This document shows positions 32,766-41,411 of a stretch of DNA of 64,000 nt, piece by piece. Below the pieces are notes generated by a model, which was not told where the DNA came from, did not search any database, and saw only the letters and a program-made list of their open reading frames with translations. Each line of letters starts with the position of its first letter. Within the stretch, counting starts at the first letter, position 1. This stretch comes from Algorimicrobium sediminis (GTDB lineage Bacteria; Bacteroidota; Bacteroidia; Flavobacteriales; Flavobacteriaceae): contig NZ_JBHULS010000002.1 in assembly GCF_042684585.1 (NCBI RefSeq), positions 1 through 64,000 on the forward strand, given 5' to 3'. The position numbers and the translations under genes were made by a program.

Positions 32766-32996
32766 TTAAAGCGGTTTTAAGCTTTCAACACGGTAAATAA
32801 CTAAATCCTCATCGGCACTATCGGGCACTTCAATAAATACAATTCGAAACTCTTTATCAATAAAAGAAGCATCATTTTTTAAATCGAATTGCTTTAATAC
32901 CCTCGGGTGTATTTCTTCAAACGCTAATTCCTCGCCATTATCAAACCAAAAGGTATAATATCCATTATCAAAAGATTTAAAGGTAGCTGTTCTCAT
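32766..32996 (-). CDS. Small hypothetical protein
   Basis: A 76-residue acidic protein, MRTATFKSFDNGYYTFWFDNG, with predicted beta strands and no Cys, membrane segment or signal. The FDNGEELAFEEIHPRVL pattern looks like a small SH3-like or barrel domain, which I cannot assign. It follows a 107-residue acidic protein gene by 19 bp and is directly followed by a terminator. Codon use is normal for the window, so it is probably real. Confidence 0.65.
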   Translation of the reverse strand: MRTATFKSFDNGYYTFWFDNGEELAFEEIHPRVLKQFDLKNDASFIDKEFRIVFIEVPDSADEDLVIYRVESLKPL

Positions 32997-33015
32997 GTTT
33001 TAGAAAATAATTAAT

Positions 33016-33339
33016 CTATTCGTCGTCGTCCTCCTCCGTTAGTTCAATTTCTGGATCCTGAACGGCTTCAGGATCGGCGCCATCAAAATCTTCATAGTCA
33101 TCTTCATCGTAATTCTCCATGGTAACAGCTAGTTTTTTACTAACCTTTACCAAGTATTTGGTGTCGCTAGTGGTAACCTCAACCGCTTCAATAATTTCAT
33201 TTTTGGCGTTTTTAAAAGAAACCACTTGATCTTCGTCGTAGCCATCTGGATATTTTTCCACGAGTAACGCCAGAATTTCAGGTGTTAACTTTTTGAAGTC
33301 CACGATTACGCGTTTTAAATTATCATTTTTTTTCTTCAT
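33016..33339 (-). CDS. Small acidic-tailed hypothetical protein
   Basis: A 107-residue protein with a conserved-looking core (RVIVDFKKLTPEILALLVEKYPDGYDEDQVVSFKNAK, residues 10-46) and a C-terminal tail of about 35 residues that is mostly Asp and Glu (ENYDEDDYEDFDGADPEA). Similar proteins are common in Flavobacteriaceae without a known role. The acidic tail suggests a nucleic-acid-mimicking or protein-binding part. It lies between the polyamine-type operon and the 76-residue gene and is probably co-transcribed. Confidence 0.7.
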   Translation of the reverse strand: MKKKNDNLKRVIVDFKKLTPEILALLVEKYPDGYDEDQVVSFKNAKNEIIEAVEVTTSDTKYLVKVSKKLAVTMENYDEDDYEDFDGADPEAVQDPEIELTEEDDDE

Positions 33340-33381
33340 TACTTGGTAAGTATTTATGCTTTTTTTAAAAATTTAAAGTTA

Positions 33382-34917
33382 CTATTTATTGTTATTAATT
33401 CGAATAACATCATAAAAATCTTTTCGTCTGTCCTTTAGGTTTTTAACGGCGCCATGCGAATGTAGCTCGCGTAGTAGGCTTAAATCCACGTCTGCTACCA
33501 AAATCATTTCGGTATTTGGTGTGGCCTCTGCTTTTATACCATTGCTAGGAAATGAAAAATCGCAGGGTGTAAATACCGCCGATTGTGCATACTGAATATC
33601 CATGTTGTTTACGTTTGGTAAGTTACCAACACTGCCTGCTATGGCAACATAACATTCGTTTTCTACTGCCCTGGCTTGCGCACACAAGCGCACGCGCGAA
33701 TAACCGTTTTGGGTATCGGTTAGGAAGGGTACAAATAAAATATCCATACCACTGTCTGCTAACAAACGGGATAATTCTGGAAATTCAGAATCGTAGCAAA
33801 TTAAAATACCTATTTTGCCCGAATCTGTTTCAAAAGTTTGCAAGGAATTACCGCGCTGCATACCCCACACTTTTGCCTCGTCTGGTGTAACATGTAATTT
33901 TTCATAACGTTCTATACTGCCGTCGCGCTTACACAAATAGCCTACATTATACAGCTTGTCTTTTACCACCTCTGGCATACTACCCGTAATAATATTTATA
34001 TTGTAGGAAATAGACAGCTGTTTCATTTTATTTACAATAGTATCTGTAAATTTGGCTAATTCTCTAATAGCGTCTGGCTCGTGCATATGGTTAAATTTAG
34101 CCATAAGCGGAGCGTTAAAAAATTCAGGAAACAAAGCAAAATCGGCTCTGTAGGCAGACACGCTATCTACAAAATACTCTACCTGTTGCATTAACTGATC
34201 CAGATCGTCGTAACGGCGCATTTGCCATTGTATTAAACCCAAACGCACAACGGTTTTTACAGTGCTTGCTTTTTTATTAGGTTTGGTATAATAAATATTA
34301 TCCCATTCCATTAAAACTGCATATTCGTTGGAGGCGGTATCGCCTTCCAGATAGCCTTTTAAAATGCGAACCGGGTGAAAATCGTTAGAAATTTGAAAAT
34401 TTAAAACCGGATCGTGAATTTCCTTACGTTTTACTTTTTCGAAATATTCTTTAGGTGTTAGGTGTTTGTGATGCTGATAATTAGGCATTCTGCCACCAAA
34501 AACAATCCCTTTTAAATTCAAGTTTTCGCATACCTCTTTCCGGTAATCGTACAAGCGCCTTCCCAAACGCAAACCGCGGTATTTTGGTTTTATAAACACA
34601 TCTATACCATATAACACATCGCCATTTGGATCGTGATTTTTAAAGGACTCGCCTGCAATAATATCCTCATAGGTATGCTCATCGTCAATTTTATCGAAAT
34701 CGACTATAATGGATAATGCGCAGCCGGCAATATCGCCATCAATTTTAATAACCACCTGCCCTTCGGGGAACTTGGTGGTTAAATCTTTAATATGATGTTT
34801 TTTCCAATAGGAATTTAAAACACCGCCGTAAGCTTCCAAGGTTGCTGCTTTTAGTTCCTCGTAATCTGCTACGGTTAGATATTTAAGTTCTATATTTTCT
34901 ATGCCCTGTGGTTCCAT
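33382..34917 (-). CDS. GNAT acetyltransferase / carbon-nitrogen hydrolase fusion
   Basis: Residues about 1-215 form a GNAT domain with the acetyl-CoA loop RGLRLGRRLYDYRKE (about 114-128). Residues about 225-505 form a nitrilase-superfamily domain with the Glu-Lys-Cys triad: FPEFFNAP, YEKLHVTP and ICYDSEFPELSR. Fusions like this are conserved in Bacteroidota. The gene starts 2 bp after the deoxyhypusine-synthase-like gene in the agmatinase operon, so it may acetylate or deamidate a polyamine or an N-carbamoyl or N-acyl derivative. That assignment comes from context only. Confidence 0.88.
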   Translation of the reverse strand: MEPQGIENIELKYLTVADYEELKAATLEAYGGVLNSYWKKHHIKDLTTKFPEGQVVIKIDGDIAGCALSIIVDFDKIDDEHTYEDIIAGESFKNHDPNGDVLYGIDVFIKPKYRGLRLGRRLYDYRKEVCENLNLKGIVFGGRMPNYQHHKHLTPKEYFEKVKRKEIHDPVLNFQISNDFHPVRILKGYLEGDTASNEYAVLMEWDNIYYTKPNKKASTVKTVVRLGLIQWQMRRYDDLDQLMQQVEYFVDSVSAYRADFALFPEFFNAPLMAKFNHMHEPDAIRELAKFTDTIVNKMKQLSISYNINIITGSMPEVVKDKLYNVGYLCKRDGSIERYEKLHVTPDEAKVWGMQRGNSLQTFETDSGKIGILICYDSEFPELSRLLADSGMDILFVPFLTDTQNGYSRVRLCAQARAVENECYVAIAGSVGNLPNVNNMDIQYAQSAVFTPCDFSFPSNGIKAEATPNTEMILVADVDLSLLRELHSHGAVKNLKDRRKDFYDVIRINNNK

Positions 34918-34919
34918 AG

Positions 34920-35903
34920 TTACATCCCAAGCAGGTAGGCAAAAACCAAGGGTGCTACTATGGTTGCATCGCTTTCAATAATAAATTTTGGCGTGTCTAT
35001 ATCCAGTTTCCCCCAGGTTATTTTTTCGTTTGGCACAGCTCCTGAATAAGAGCCATAGCTTGTTGTTGAATCGCTTATCTGACAGAAATAACTCCAGAAT
35101 GGTGTTTCTGGACGCTCCATGTCTTGATATAGCATGGGCACCACACATATTGGAAAATCGCCTGCTATACCGCCACCTATTTGGAAAAATCCAATACCGT
35201 TTTCGGAATTATTGGTGTACCAATCTGCTAAAAACGTCATATACTCAATCCCAGATTTCATGGTATGCGCTTGCAATTCGCCTTTTAACACGTAGCTAGC
35301 AAAAATATTACCCATTGTGCTGTCCTCCCAGCCTGGGCAAATAATTGGCAGATTTTTTTCGGCAGCAGCATACATCCACGAGTCCTTTATATCTATTTCG
35401 TAATGCTCCTCCAATACGCCAGATAGCAACAACTTGTACATATACTCGTGTGGTAGGTAGCGTTCGCCTTTAGCTTCTGCTTCCTGCCATATTTTTACAA
35501 TGTGTTTTTGTATTCTTCTAAAAGCTTCTTCTTCTGGAATACACGTATCGGTTACACGGTTTAAACCTTTTTCTAGTAAATCCCATTCATCTTGAGGTGT
35601 TAAATCGCGGTAGTTAGGCACGCGTTTGTAGTGCGAATGTGCTACCAAGTTCATTATATCCTCTTCCAAATTAGCACCTGTACAGGATATAATATGAACT
35701 TTATCCTGCCTTATCATTTCTGCAAATATTTTGCCCAACTCGGCTGTACTCATAGCCCCTGCCAAGGAAACCAACATTTTAGCACCGTTGTTTAGCTGCG
35801 CCTCATAGCCTTTGGCCGCATCAACTAGGGCAGCGGCGTTAAAGTGAAGGTAATATTTTTCTATAAATTGAGATATGTGTCCTTTAGTTGTCATCGTTTT
35901 CAT
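34920..35903 (-). CDS. Deoxyhypusine synthase-like protein, possible homospermidine synthase
   Basis: A 327-residue NAD-dependent DHS-family protein. Family signatures include LAGAMSTAELG, HIISCTGANLEEDIMN, PIICPGWEDSTMGNIFA, IGFFQIGGGIAGDFPICVVPML and EKITWGKLD, where the Lys in WGK aligns with the catalytic Lys of the human enzyme. Bacteria lack eIF5A, so the archaeal/eukaryotic function does not apply; related bacterial proteins make homospermidine from putrescine or spermidine. It overlaps the agmatinase gene by 20 bp, placing it right after putrescine production. An ATG three codons later is an alternative start. Confidence 0.87.
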   Translation of the reverse strand: MKTMTTKGHISQFIEKYYLHFNAAALVDAAKGYEAQLNNGAKMLVSLAGAMSTAELGKIFAEMIRQDKVHIISCTGANLEEDIMNLVAHSHYKRVPNYRDLTPQDEWDLLEKGLNRVTDTCIPEEEAFRRIQKHIVKIWQEAEAKGERYLPHEYMYKLLLSGVLEEHYEIDIKDSWMYAAAEKNLPIICPGWEDSTMGNIFASYVLKGELQAHTMKSGIEYMTFLADWYTNNSENGIGFFQIGGGIAGDFPICVVPMLYQDMERPETPFWSYFCQISDSTTSYGSYSGAVPNEKITWGKLDIDTPKFIIESDATIVAPLVFAYLLGM

Positions 35904-36825
35904 TAAATTTTGATACTCTGTTCGTATTTGCTTTTACTTCATTAAAATTATTATCGTAGCTATCTTCTGCAGCATCTTCTTGAAACTTATAGGATAGCAT
36001 TTTATAGTACAATTTTGCTGCTAAAAAATCGGATGACCGTTCATTTTTATTCGGACATAATTCCACTATATCAAATCCGACTACATTTTTTTCGGCAAAA
36101 ACCTGACGTAAAAAATCCAGTGTTTCGTACCATAACATACCGCCTGGTTCTGGTGTACCGGTGCTAGGCATAATAGAAGGGTCGAAGGCGTCTAAATCGA
36201 TTGTAATAAAAACATTTTCCGTCATTTGGTCTATAGCCGCATCCACCCAAGTATCGTCCACTGCCATATCGTGAGCAAAATAGGTTTTTTCGAAATCCAT
36301 AACAGAGGTTTCTATAACATCCATGCTTCTAATACCAACTTGAATTAGGTTGGTTGTTTGGCTTGCTTCGTATAAGGCGCAGGCATGATTACAGGTACTT
36401 CCTTGGTATGTTTGACGCAAATCGGCATGTGCATCTAATTGCAAAACGGTTAAATTATCAAAACATTCATTAAAAGCCCTAATGGTGCCTATGGAAATGG
36501 AATGTTCCCCACCAAAAGCGGTAACAAATTTGTTTCTTTTTATGTATTTTTTAGTGGTTTCATGAACCGCTTCCACCATTTTCTCTGGCGAGGCATTTTC
36601 TGTTACAGGCGGTGCCAAAAACACGCCTTGTTTATATACTTCGGTTGCTGTTTCAATGTCGTAAAGCTCCATGTTTTCCGAAGCGTTTAAAAAAGCTTCT
36701 GGTCCTTTGTCGGCTCCTTTTTGCCACGTACTAGTCCCATCGTAAGGCACGGGAATTAACACGATTTTGGAACTATCTAATTTGGAATATTTTTCGTCTA
36801 TTCCTGCGTATGTTTTATGATTCAT
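35884..36825 (-). CDS. speB: Agmatinase
   Basis: A ureohydrolase with the manganese-binding motifs GGEHS, DAHADL and DLDAFDPS, plus MPSTGTPEPGG, all in family positions. The last 30 residues form a non-conserved polar tail. It hydrolyses agmatine to putrescine and urea. The gene overlaps the arginine decarboxylase gene by 11 bp upstream and the DHS-like gene by 20 bp downstream, so the three are almost certainly one operon making a longer polyamine from arginine. Confidence 0.92.
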   Translation of the reverse strand: MNHKTYAGIDEKYSKLDSSKIVLIPVPYDGTSTWQKGADKGPEAFLNASENMELYDIETATEVYKQGVFLAPPVTENASPEKMVEAVHETTKKYIKRNKFVTAFGGEHSISIGTIRAFNECFDNLTVLQLDAHADLRQTYQGSTCNHACALYEASQTTNLIQVGIRSMDVIETSVMDFEKTYFAHDMAVDDTWVDAAIDQMTENVFITIDLDAFDPSIMPSTGTPEPGGMLWYETLDFLRQVFAEKNVVGFDIVELCPNKNERSSDFLAAKLYYKMLSYKFQEDAAEDSYDNNFNEVKANTNRVSKFNENDDN

Positions 36826-38215
36826 GGTAGCCTAAAATTTTAAGTAAGTCTTCACTTTTTTGTTGTTCACTAAATAATTTGGTTGTTATGTTGCCCTCGG
36901 TATCTTTGTTAATTAACACATGTTTTGGCGACGGAATTAAACAGTGTTGTAAGCCGCCAAATCCGCCAATGGTTTCTTGGTAGGCACCTGTATTAAAAAA
37001 CCCAATGTACAACGGTTTTTCTTTGTTGTATTTTGGTAAATAAATAGCATTCATATGCTGCTCACTGTTGTAGTAATCGTCGCTATCGCAGGTTAAACCC
37101 CCTAAAAGCACGCGCTCATAGCTTTCGTGCCAACGGTTTATAGGCAACATAATAAAACGTTTGTTTATGGCCCAAGTATCTGGTAAAGTTGTTATAAACG
37201 ACGAATTAATCATGTTCCATTTTTCACGATCGTTTTGTTGCTTTTGGTAGAGTACTTCATATATAGCACCGCCACTTTCACCTACCGTAAAACTACCAAA
37301 CTCCGTAAATATATTAGGAACAGGCACGCCTTCATTTTCGCAAGCTAGTTTAATTTGATTAATGATTTCATCAATCATATACTCGTAATCAAACTCGAAT
37401 GCTAGCGAGTTTTTTATAGGAAAACCACCGCCAATATTTAAGCTATCTAATGATGGACATATTTTTTTTAAATTGGTGTATACTTTTAAACATTTAGCCA
37501 ATTCGTTCCAGTAGTAGGCATTATCCCGAATACCTGTGTTAATAAAAAAGTGCAACATTTTTAGTTTTACTTTTTTATTATCTTGAATCTGGTTTTTGTA
37601 AAAAGGCACAATATTTTTATAGCCAATACCCAACCTTGACGTATAAAATTCAAATTTAGGCTCTTCTTCGGAAGCGATACGGATTCCTATATTATATTGG
37701 CCGTTTACTTCTTCTGAAAGTAAATCTATTTCTTCGTAGTTATCAATAATAGGAATGCAATTTTTTTGCCCATTATTAATTAAGCGTGCAATATTGGTTA
37801 CGTACTGAGACCGTTTAAATCCGTTGCAAATAACAAAGGTATCGGCTGTTATTTTCCCTTCGGCTTTTAAATTTTCAACAATATCAATATCAAAAGCAGA
37901 CGATGTTTCTATATGAATATCGTTTTTAAGCGCTTCATCTAAAACATGTTTAAAATGGGAGCTTTTAGTGCAGTAGCAGTAGTTGTACTTGCCTTTATAT
38001 TTATTGTTTTTTATCGCTTTTGCAAACCAGCCTTTGGCACGTTGAATGTTGTTGGATATTTGCGGTAAATAAGTGAATTTTAAAGGCGTTCCGTAATCTT
38101 CAACCAATTTCATTAGGTCGATATCGTGAAATTCCAATGTTTTGTTTTCCAGCTTAAATTCTTCTTGTGGAAAATCGAAAGTTTGATTAATTAAATCAAT
38201 ATATTTTGTATTCAT
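36815..38215 (-). CDS. speA: Arginine decarboxylase, short alanine-racemase-fold type
   Basis: A PLP enzyme of fold III with YCTKSSHFKHVLDEAL (Lys of the Schiff base at about residue 84), SLNIGGGFPIKNS, FTEFGSFTVGESG and the decarboxylase-type CDSDD (GLTCDSDDYYN) with FNTGAYQE. At 466 residues it lacks the long insertion and C-terminal part of the 658-residue E. coli enzyme, but it matches the compact form common in Bacteroidota. It makes agmatine, used by the agmatinase encoded next. A long AT-rich leader of more than 300 bp precedes it. Confidence 0.88.
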   Translation of the reverse strand: MNTKYIDLINQTFDFPQEEFKLENKTLEFHDIDLMKLVEDYGTPLKFTYLPQISNNIQRAKGWFAKAIKNNKYKGKYNYCYCTKSSHFKHVLDEALKNDIHIETSSAFDIDIVENLKAEGKITADTFVICNGFKRSQYVTNIARLINNGQKNCIPIIDNYEEIDLLSEEVNGQYNIGIRIASEEEPKFEFYTSRLGIGYKNIVPFYKNQIQDNKKVKLKMLHFFINTGIRDNAYYWNELAKCLKVYTNLKKICPSLDSLNIGGGFPIKNSLAFEFDYEYMIDEIINQIKLACENEGVPVPNIFTEFGSFTVGESGGAIYEVLYQKQQNDREKWNMINSSFITTLPDTWAINKRFIMLPINRWHESYERVLLGGLTCDSDDYYNSEQHMNAIYLPKYNKEKPLYIGFFNTGAYQETIGGFGGLQHCLIPSPKHVLINKDTEGNITTKLFSEQQKSEDLLKILGYHES

Positions 38216-38553
38216 TAAGTTGATTTTAGAAAATTTAAAAATGTATAGTCAAATTGACTAATTTGAAATAATATACCATTAAATTTTGTAAAAATCAAAC
38301 TTGAATTTTAGGATGCGTGGTAGCCATAAAGCCATACAAATGCTGGCTAGCTATTATGAAGGAAACGGAAGTTAGCTCTAAAATTCGGTTGCTTAATCGG
38401 TAAGCGGCTTTAGACAATGACTTCCTAATGGTCCAAAGCCCGAACGTAAAAACAGATTTCAAGTTGTTCAGCTAAATATGATGCAAAAGAAACGCATTTT
38501 TTTTAATTAGCAACTTTTTTTTTAAAATTTTTACCGTTTTTTAAAGCCTTGTT
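38216..38553 (-). other. Leader/intergenic region upstream of the arginine decarboxylase gene
   Basis: No gene is seen. The half nearest the decarboxylase ATG is very AT-rich. The middle (about 38310-38470) is less AT-rich and contains inverted repeats: TAGCC/GGCTA, GCTTA/TAAGC around CCGAT, and AGCTA/TAGCT around a purine-rich loop. It could be a structured 5' leader; I do not recognise a known riboswitch. The end near 38554 holds long A/T runs but no clear terminator for the pseudouridine-synthase-like gene. Confidence 0.35.
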
Positions 38554-39429
38554 TTATAGCATTTTAAGCGTATTTATTTCCTGCTCTGTTAGGTGTTTCC
38601 AGTGGCCTCTTGGTAAATCTTTTTTGGTAAGATGTGCAATGGCAACACAATCTATTTTTATGATATCGTAATTTAAATAATCGAAAATGGTTCGAATAAT
38701 AGTATTGCCTGTATTTTTAATTTTTAAACCAATAAAGTGCTTGCTCTGGCCATCTATATAGCTAATTTCTTCTACAGTTATTAATTTGCCTTCTATTTTA
38801 AAACCTTCTTGAATGCGTTTTAAATCGTCGAATTTCAAATTTTTATCTAATTCCACTTGAAATAACCGTGGCACCCCTTTTTTAGAATTGGTAAATTTTT
38901 TAACCACGTCATCGTCGTTTGTAAATAGGAGTAATCCAGTAGAGTTTCGGCCTAGTCTACCAATAGGTTTAATATTGGAACTGGTTGCATTGGCAACCAA
39001 ATCCATAACCGTACGGCCTTTGCCTTCGCTTGTTGTAGTGGCAAAACCTTTTGGTTTATTTAATAAAACATAGGCTTTTTTTTCTGGATTCACGCGTGCG
39101 CCATCGTAACGAACCTCGTCGGTAAGCTTTACTTTGTAACCCATTTCTGTAACCACCTTACCATTTACAGTAACCAAGCCAATGGCTATATGGGCATCGG
39201 CTTCGCGGCGCGAACAAATACCCGAATTGGCAATGTATTTATTTAAGCGCACCTCGCCCAAATTATTAGTTTTTGCGCTATTAGGTTTTGGTTTTACTGG
39301 TGCGTTGCCACGTGCAAAACTTTTACTTTTATTGTGGTTGGCTCCTCTAACCGATCCTTTGTTGTTGGTATCTTGTTGGCCGCGTCCTGCGGATTTTCCT
39401 TTTCCGCTGCTTCCCTGCTTTCTGCTCAT
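38554..39429 (-). CDS. RsuA/RluB-family pseudouridine synthase-like protein lacking the catalytic Asp
   Basis: The ATG at 39429 is chosen over a TTG at 39450. A basic Gly/Lys/Ser-rich tail of about 60 residues is followed by an S4 RNA-binding domain (VRLNKYIANSGICSRREAD) and a synthase domain (about 120-290). In the RsuA/RluB family the active site reads GRLDxxTxGLLLxTND; here it is GRLGRNSTGLLLFTND, and the codon at the Asp position is GGC (Gly). The C-terminal RTIFDYLNYDI...LPRGHWKHL pattern is conserved. It may bind rRNA without modifying it, or use another acid; the former is inference. Confidence 0.8.
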   Translation of the reverse strand: MSRKQGSSGKGKSAGRGQQDTNNKGSVRGANHNKSKSFARGNAPVKPKPNSAKTNNLGEVRLNKYIANSGICSRREADAHIAIGLVTVNGKVVTEMGYKVKLTDEVRYDGARVNPEKKAYVLLNKPKGFATTTSEGKGRTVMDLVANATSSNIKPIGRLGRNSTGLLLFTNDDDVVKKFTNSKKGVPRLFQVELDKNLKFDDLKRIQEGFKIEGKLITVEEISYIDGQSKHFIGLKIKNTGNTIIRTIFDYLNYDIIKIDCVAIAHLTKKDLPRGHWKHLTEQEINTLKML

Positions 39430-39501
39430 ACTTACTGTAATTTTAGACAAAGGTAATATATTAGTTTACAACTTGGCTTAAATTATAATCTGATTAAAAA
39501 C

Positions 39502-40407
39502 TTATAAAATTCTAGATAAAACCAAATCGACATCTATTAATAAAATGCTAAATACACCTGCGACGATAATAAATTTTAAAATATTGTGAAGTATTAAATA
39601 CTGAATTCTTGTTTTTGAAAACCAGAGTAAAAATACAAAAACAAGCAATAAAACCACACAGCTGTAAAAAAACACATACATATGGCCAATGTCGTACTTA
39701 AACAATACTAAATAACTAGGAACAAGTGTTAAAACAGTTAAAACAGTTAAGATTAGTTTCGAAACTTTCTCTCCATATACCACAGGAATGGTTTGGTAAT
39801 TTAGTACCAAATCGCCTTTTATATTTTCTAAATCCTTGGTTAATTCGCGCATAAAAATTATGAGAAACAAAAACAAGGCATGCACAAAAATAACGGCTTC
39901 GTAGTTTTTGTAATAAATAAGAATAGCAAAAAATGGTATAACGGTTAATATTGCCGAAGTGAAGTTACCCACAAAAGGCATTTTTTTTAATTTGTGCGAG
40001 TAAAACCAGATTCCAAAAATATATACCGAAAAAAACATGACAGCCCTAAACGACACATAACTAGCCATAATAACCGCGGCAAAATTAAGTACAAAATAAA
40101 AAGACAGTTTGGTGTTCTGGCTAACCAACCGATCCAAATGCGATTTATGTGGCCTGTTAATTAGGTCTTTTTCCGAATCGTAAAAATTATTAATAATGTA
40201 ACCGGCTGCAATAGTTGCGGCAGAGGCCAGGACCAGCATAAATAAATTTAAATCGGAAATAACTTGACGCACGGGCATATCGTGTGCAAAAATGTACACA
40301 GCGGCTAAATATTGTGCTAAAATTATAACTAGAATATTATAGCCTCGAACAACCGAAAACAGACTAAAAAATTTTAGAAAAATATGTTTTTGTCTGCGAG
40401 AAAACAT
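39502..40407 (-). CDS. UbiA-family prenyltransferase
   Basis: An integral membrane prenyltransferase with eight or nine helices. The first Asp-rich motif is NNFYDSEKDLINRPHK (about 73-88) and the second is ELTKDLENIKGD. Annotated relatives in Flavobacteriaceae are called geranylgeranylglycerol-phosphate geranylgeranyltransferase-like. Placement 11 bp after a mevalonate kinase gene links it to isoprenoid supply. The acceptor (quinone, glycerol phosphate or other) cannot be told from sequence. Confidence 0.87.
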   Translation of the reverse strand: MFSRRQKHIFLKFFSLFSVVRGYNILVIILAQYLAAVYIFAHDMPVRQVISDLNLFMLVLASAATIAAGYIINNFYDSEKDLINRPHKSHLDRLVSQNTKLSFYFVLNFAAVIMASYVSFRAVMFFSVYIFGIWFYSHKLKKMPFVGNFTSAILTVIPFFAILIYYKNYEAVIFVHALFLFLIIFMRELTKDLENIKGDLVLNYQTIPVVYGEKVSKLILTVLTVLTLVPSYLVLFKYDIGHMYVFFYSCVVLLLVFVFLLWFSKTRIQYLILHNILKFIIVAGVFSILLIDVDLVLSRIL

Positions 40408-40418
40408 GTTGGGTGTGT

Positions 40419-41348
40419 TTAGAAGTTATAAACAACTTCTAATTTATAGTCGGCAAGCGATTTTTTTGCCTGTTCAATGTCTTGGGTAAACCCTAGTATA
40501 TACCCACCACCGCCAGATCCGCAAAGCTTCAGGTAATACTCATTCGTTTCCAAGCCTTTTTTCCAAAGCTCGTGAAATTGGGCAGGAATCATGGGTTTAA
40601 AATGATTTAAAACAACTTTAGAAAGTTGCTTGGTATTTTTGAAAAGCGATTTAATATCGCCTTTTAGGAAGTCGTCCACACAGGCATCCGTATGCTTTAT
40701 AAACTGATTTTTAAGCATATTACGAAAGCCTTCTTGCTTCATATTTTCCATAAAAATATGAACCATAGGAGCCGTTTCGCCCACCACACCACTATCTAGC
40801 AAAAATACAGCACCTTTACCATTAGCTTTTTGCGATGGAATACCCGTAGCTTCAATATTATCTTGAGAATTAATGAGAATAGGAATACTTAAATAACTAT
40901 TTAAGGGATCTAATCCAGATGATTTTCCATGGAAAAATGATTCCATTTTTGAAAAAATAGCTTTAAGCTGTAATAGCTTCTCTCGGGTTAAATTCTCTAA
41001 AACCGTAATTTTATTTTCGGCATACTTATCGTAAATAGCCGCTACTAGCGCGCCACTACTACCCACCCCATAGCCTTGAGGTATGGAAGAATCGAAGTAC
41101 ATGCCTGCTGCTACATCGGCTTTTAAACTAGGCATATTAAAAACAACCAACTCTGGATTTATGGTTTCCAAATATTCAGCAAAACGCTTTAAACTCTCGT
41201 TAGACGCTGTGGCGGCCGCAGTTGGTGTTTCTGCAACTTTTAAAGCCCCATTATAAAAACTATATGGAATAGACAAGCCTTTGGAATCTTTAATGATACC
41301 ATATTCTCCAAAGAGCAAAATTTTTGAGTAAAAAAGTGGTCCTTTCAT
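40419..41348 (-). CDS. GHMP kinase, mevalonate kinase type
   Basis: A 309-residue GHMP kinase with SKILLFGEYGIIKDSKGLS at the N-terminus, the ATP loop QGYGVGSSGALVAAI (about 91-105), FHGKSSGLDPLNSYL and KLCGSGGGGYILGF (motif 3). Its N-terminal LLFGEY pattern fits flavobacterial mevalonate kinases. It would phosphorylate mevalonate. It lies between the diphosphomevalonate decarboxylase and UbiA genes, 63 bp after the first. Confidence 0.87.
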   Translation of the reverse strand: MKGPLFYSKILLFGEYGIIKDSKGLSIPYSFYNGALKVAETPTAAATASNESLKRFAEYLETINPELVVFNMPSLKADVAAGMYFDSSIPQGYGVGSSGALVAAIYDKYAENKITVLENLTREKLLQLKAIFSKMESFFHGKSSGLDPLNSYLSIPILINSQDNIEATGIPSQKANGKGAVFLLDSGVVGETAPMVHIFMENMKQEGFRNMLKNQFIKHTDACVDDFLKGDIKSLFKNTKQLSKVVLNHFKPMIPAQFHELWKKGLETNEYYLKLCGSGGGGYILGFTQDIEQAKKSLADYKLEVVYNF

Positions 41349-41411
41349 AAATTAATGTTCTAGTTTACAGCTACCTCCTAACAACCTAATATACAAAGGT
41401 ACATAATAAAT

